A DNA stretch of 7,346 bases from Firmicutes bacterium UBA4049 (GTDB lineage: Bacteria > Bacillota > Desulfotomaculia > Desulfotomaculales > Nap2-2B), in the NCBI GenBank assembly GCA_002382755.1, contig DFZT01000065.1, forward strand, positions 1-7,346, in the 5' to 3' direction. The translations under genes were made by a program, and so were the position numbers. How positions within the stretch are numbered: the stretch's first letter is position 1; the number at the start of each line of letters is the position of its first letter. The notes under the pieces were generated by a model. It saw only the letters and a list, made by a program, of their open reading frames with translations, did no database searches and was not told the DNA's origin. Of this stretch, positions 5,018 through 7,346 are shown piece after piece.

Positions 5018-7162
5018 TTATTTGTTCTCAAAAATATCTCCGACAACGTCGCCTATGGTAACGTTCTCATCCTTTATTTCCGGCTGAACATTTTTCGGCT
5101 TTTGGGCTTCCCGTTTTGCTTCCCGGATTGAAAGGCGGATGCGTTTCTCTTCCGGTTCCACGCTTAATACCTTAACGCTGATCTCTTCTCCCTCATGAAC
5201 AATTTCACCAGTTGATTCCACATGGTGATCCGCCAGGTGGGAGATATGAACCAGGCCCTCAACACCGGGTTCAAGTTGGACAAAAGCGCCGAACGGAGCA
5301 AGCCTCACTACCTTGGCCTTTACTATGCTCCCGACGGGATAATTTTTCACAACCTGTTTCCATGGATCAGGCAGCGCCTGTTTTAAACTTAGGGAAATTT
5401 TCTCGTTGTCCCTGTCCAGCTGAAGTATTTTTACCTCTATTTCATCACCGACACTCAGCACATCTGAAGGGTGATTGACACGGTACCAGGCCATTTCCGA
5501 AATATGCAGAAGCCCGTCAACCCCTCCAATATCTACAAATGCGCCGAAATTAGTTAACCGCCGGACTATTCCTCTTACAGTCCGCCCCTCTTCCAAACTA
5601 TCCAGGACGCTCTGCTTCTGTAAAATCCTTTCTTCCTCAAGAACAGCCTTGCGCGAAAGAATTACTTTTCTGCGGGCGCGGTTTAATTCGATTACCCTGG
5701 ATTTAATTTTTACCCCTACATACTTGTTTAAGTCTTCAACATAACCCTGCTCGACAAGTGAAGCCGGCATAAAAGCGCGCAAACCTACATCCACCAGCAA
5801 GCCTCCCTTGATTACTTCCCTGACCACACCCTCCACAGGAGCGCCGTCATCCAGGTGAGCCTGCAGGTCTGCCCAGGCCTTTTCCGCGTCCGCTCTTGCC
5901 TTGGAAAGAATCAGCCTGCCCTCATCGTCTTCAACTTTTACTACAGTTACTTCTATTTCATCACCCAAAGACACAATATCCTGGGGAGAAGCAGCTTCGT
6001 ATGCGGAAAGTTCCCGGAAAGGCACGACCCCCTCCGACTTCGAACCGACATCTACAAGGACTTCGTCGGCGCTTACCTGAACAACAATACCTTTAACAAT
6101 CTGCCCCGGACTCAGGGATTTAACCTCTACGGTTTCTTCCATCCCTTCCGCGGGAGACGCTTCAGGCTCACCTTTTGAACCTGGGTCCTGAACTGCTTCA
6201 TCTGTTCCGGCCGGGGTTTCCCCAGGCATTCCGGAAGCATTGACGATCTCTTCCGAAGCGGCAGTTTTTACCTCATCTGCCTGAGCGTTAACATTGCCGT
6301 TTTCATTTTTTTCATCCACAACCATTACTTTACCCAACTCCTTCATCCGTGTTTGAACCTCTTCTATAATCCAGTCCGGTGTAGAGGCTCCGGCTGTCAG
6401 GCCTGCAACTTCAATACCTTTAAACCATTCTGCTTTTAAATCTCGGGCAGTCTCAACATGATACGTAGGTGTGCCCGATTCCCGGCTCAATTCAGCCAGC
6501 TTTCTGGTATTGGCGCTTGTCATTCCTCCCGCCACTACCATTGCGTCTACCTGCCGGGCTAGTTCCAAAGCAGCTTGCTGCCGGATACTCGTAGCATGAC
6601 AGATGGTGTTAAAAACTTTAACAGAATCCGTCTTAGTCCGAAGAACATCTATAACAGACTGAAAATTGCTCAAAGGTTGTGTTGTCTGGGCTAACACGGC
6701 TACTTCAGGCAATGAGTCCAGTATTTTTGCCTGATCAGGACCTTCCGCTATTAAAGCTTGTTCCCCGGCATAGCCTATTATACCTCTTACTTCAGGATGT
6801 TTTTGATCACCCACAATAACTACCTGTATCCGCTGTCCAAGATTATGCGCCAGGTTCTGCGCCCTGCGTACAAACGGGCAGGTAGCGTCGACAACATGCA
6901 CCTTTAATTCTTCAAGTTTGGCCATTACTTCCGGCCCAACCCCATGGGCCGGGATAATCACTGTCGATCCAACTGGAATACCCGCTATATTCTCAATATC
7001 TTTTATTCCAGCCCGGGCTAATTTCTCAATAACTTGCGGATTATGGATCAAAGGACCCAATGAATAAACCTGATTTTTTTCTTTGACGGTATTCCTGGCA
7101 ATTTCAACTGCCCGGGTTACCCCAAAGCAAAAACCGGCTTCCTTTGCTAAACGCACTTCCAT
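5018..7162 (-). CDS. ispH: Bifunctional 4-hydroxy-3-methylbut-2-enyl diphosphate reductase / ribosomal protein S1 (IspH-S1 fusion)
   Basis: A 714-residue fusion. Residues 1-280 are IspH (LytB), the [4Fe-4S] enzyme that reduces HMBPP to IPP and DMAPP in the MEP pathway. All three cluster cysteines are present (C12 in GFCFG, C95 in DATCP, C188 in NTICHA), with substrate-site residues H40, H73, H122, the proton-relay E124 in HPEV, S216/N218 in the TSANT motif, and S260. Residues 281-345 are an acidic, Pro/Gly/Ala/Glu-rich linker that looks disordered. Four S1 OB-fold domains follow at about 352-422, 438-505, 524-594 and 609-680. The last two carry the classic NFGAFV/PFGAFV and GLLHIS/GLVHIS signatures; the first two are more divergent, as in bacterial S1 proteins. 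A short tail ends in FENK. Four domains is usual for Gram-positive S1-like proteins (E. coli has six). The fusion is known in Clostridia. A GGTGAT ribosome site precedes the ATG and overlaps the plsC stop. Whether it acts on the ribosome as S1 does in E. coli is uncertain. Confidence 0.96.
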   Translation of the reverse strand: MEVRLAKEAGFCFGVTRAVEIARNTVKEKNQVYSLGPLIHNPQVIEKLARAGIKDIENIAGIPVGSTVIIPAHGVGPEVMAKLEELKVHVVDATCPFVRRAQNLAHNLGQRIQVVIVGDQKHPEVRGIIGYAGEQALIAEGPDQAKILDSLPEVAVLAQTTQPLSNFQSVIDVLRTKTDSVKVFNTICHATSIRQQAALELARQVDAMVVAGGMTSANTRKLAELSRESGTPTYHVETARDLKAEWFKGIEVAGLTAGASTPDWIIEEVQTRMKELGKVMVVDEKNENGNVNAQADEVKTAASEEIVNASGMPGETPAGTDEAVQDPGSKGEPEASPAEGMEETVEVKSLSPGQIVKGIVVQVSADEVLVDVGSKSEGVVPFRELSAYEAASPQDIVSLGDEIEVTVVKVEDDEGRLILSKARADAEKAWADLQAHLDDGAPVEGVVREVIKGGLLVDVGLRAFMPASLVEQGYVEDLNKYVGVKIKSRVIELNRARRKVILSRKAVLEEERILQKQSVLDSLEEGRTVRGIVRRLTNFGAFVDIGGVDGLLHISEMAWYRVNHPSDVLSVGDEIEVKILQLDRDNEKISLSLKQALPDPWKQVVKNYPVGSIVKAKVVRLAPFGAFVQLEPGVEGLVHISHLADHHVESTGEIVHEGEEISVKVLSVEPEEKRIRLSIREAKREAQKPKNVQPEIKDENVTIGDVVGDIFENK

Positions 7163-7166
7163 CCAA

Positions 7167-7346
7167 TCACCGTTCTCTATCCCTTAAACCTGAAATCTCT
7201 TCCATTAATTTAAGGCTGATCACCCTGTATTTTTCTTTCGGGTCACTTTTTGTTTGAGGTTTTGGAAAGTTCAACGGCTTGCCGATAACAACTTTTACCC
7301 TGCCAAGGAACCCCCTCGTACCTATTACGGCTACCGGAAGCACCGC
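7167..7346 (-). CDS. plsC: 1-acyl-sn-glycerol-3-phosphate acyltransferase (PlsC family), C-terminal fragment
   Basis: Partial gene: only the last 59 codons and a TGA stop are present, and the 5' part lies beyond the right edge. The visible start, AVLPVAVIGTRG, followed by a basic stretch and VVIGKPL, matches the C-terminal strand region of PlsC-type acyltransferases, where PVAIxGT and xIGKPI are conserved. The catalytic HX4D box would be in the missing part. The family acylates lysophosphatidic acid at the membrane to make phosphatidic acid for phospholipid synthesis. The tail is charged and ends in LRDRER. The stop lies four bases before the IspH-S1 ATG, and that gene's ribosome site overlaps the stop, so the two are very likely cotranscribed. 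In many Clostridia the order is cmk, plsC, ispH-rpsA; cmk would be expected just outside the window. The identification rests on a short motif, so another acyltransferase of the same fold cannot be excluded. Confidence 0.8.
   Translation of the reverse strand, partial: AVLPVAVIGTRGFLGRVKVVIGKPLNFPKPQTKSDPKEKYRVISLKLMEEISGLRDRER

Noticed and set aside
4962..5040. Housekeeping promoter before the first Ptb paralog
   Set aside because: TTGAGA, TTGCAC and several TATAAA-like boxes are present, but no pair has a 16-18 base spacer with a good -10, so none is called.
5212..6178. Several plus-strand open frames opposite the S1 half of the fusion
   Set aside because: They are antisense to conserved S1 domains, lack family features and appear only because stop codons are rare in that frame.

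Overview
The window carries seven genes, all read from the minus strand, so it is described from high coordinates to low. It suggests a spore-forming, anaerobic Gram-positive bacterium of the Clostridia, most like the Peptococcaceae (Desulfotomaculum/Pelotomaculum-type). The reasons are a stage II sporulation protein (SpoIIP), an IspH-ribosomal S1 fusion (a known clostridial arrangement), and a butyrate kinase/phosphotransbutyrylase locus. The genus is inferred from gene content only.

Region 1 (7346-5018) is housekeeping. The C-terminal end of a PlsC-type acyltransferase runs off the window edge. It is followed after four bases by a 714-residue fusion of IspH (last step of the MEP isoprenoid pathway) to a four-domain S1 RNA-binding protein.

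Region 2 (5017-2009) is a compact acyl-phosphate operon: two 298-residue members of the phosphate acetyl/butyryl-transferase family in tandem, then butyrate kinase, closed by an intrinsic terminator. Together such genes interconvert acyl-CoA, acyl-phosphate and free acid with gain or use of ATP. The two transferase paralogs have complementary sequence losses. The upstream copy keeps the K-G, TDVxxN and SRxD active-site motifs but lost the central VNP/DGPL block. The downstream copy keeps the central block but lost the active-site motifs. A heteromeric enzyme is a reasonable hypothesis. The upstream copy is also bracketed by two perfect short tandem duplications (17 bp and 14 bp); the 14-bp one lies across the junction with the next gene and determines where the upstream protein ends.

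Region 3 (1958-3) is a two-gene unit: a polytopic DUF1614-type membrane protein with a TTG start, overlapping spoIIP with a GTG start. Each has an AGGAGG site eight bases upstream. The unit ends in a strong intrinsic terminator at the left edge. SpoIIP here has an extra C-terminal membrane segment.

There is no rRNA, tRNA, CRISPR array, insertion sequence or clear riboswitch. No gap between genes exceeds 130 bases.
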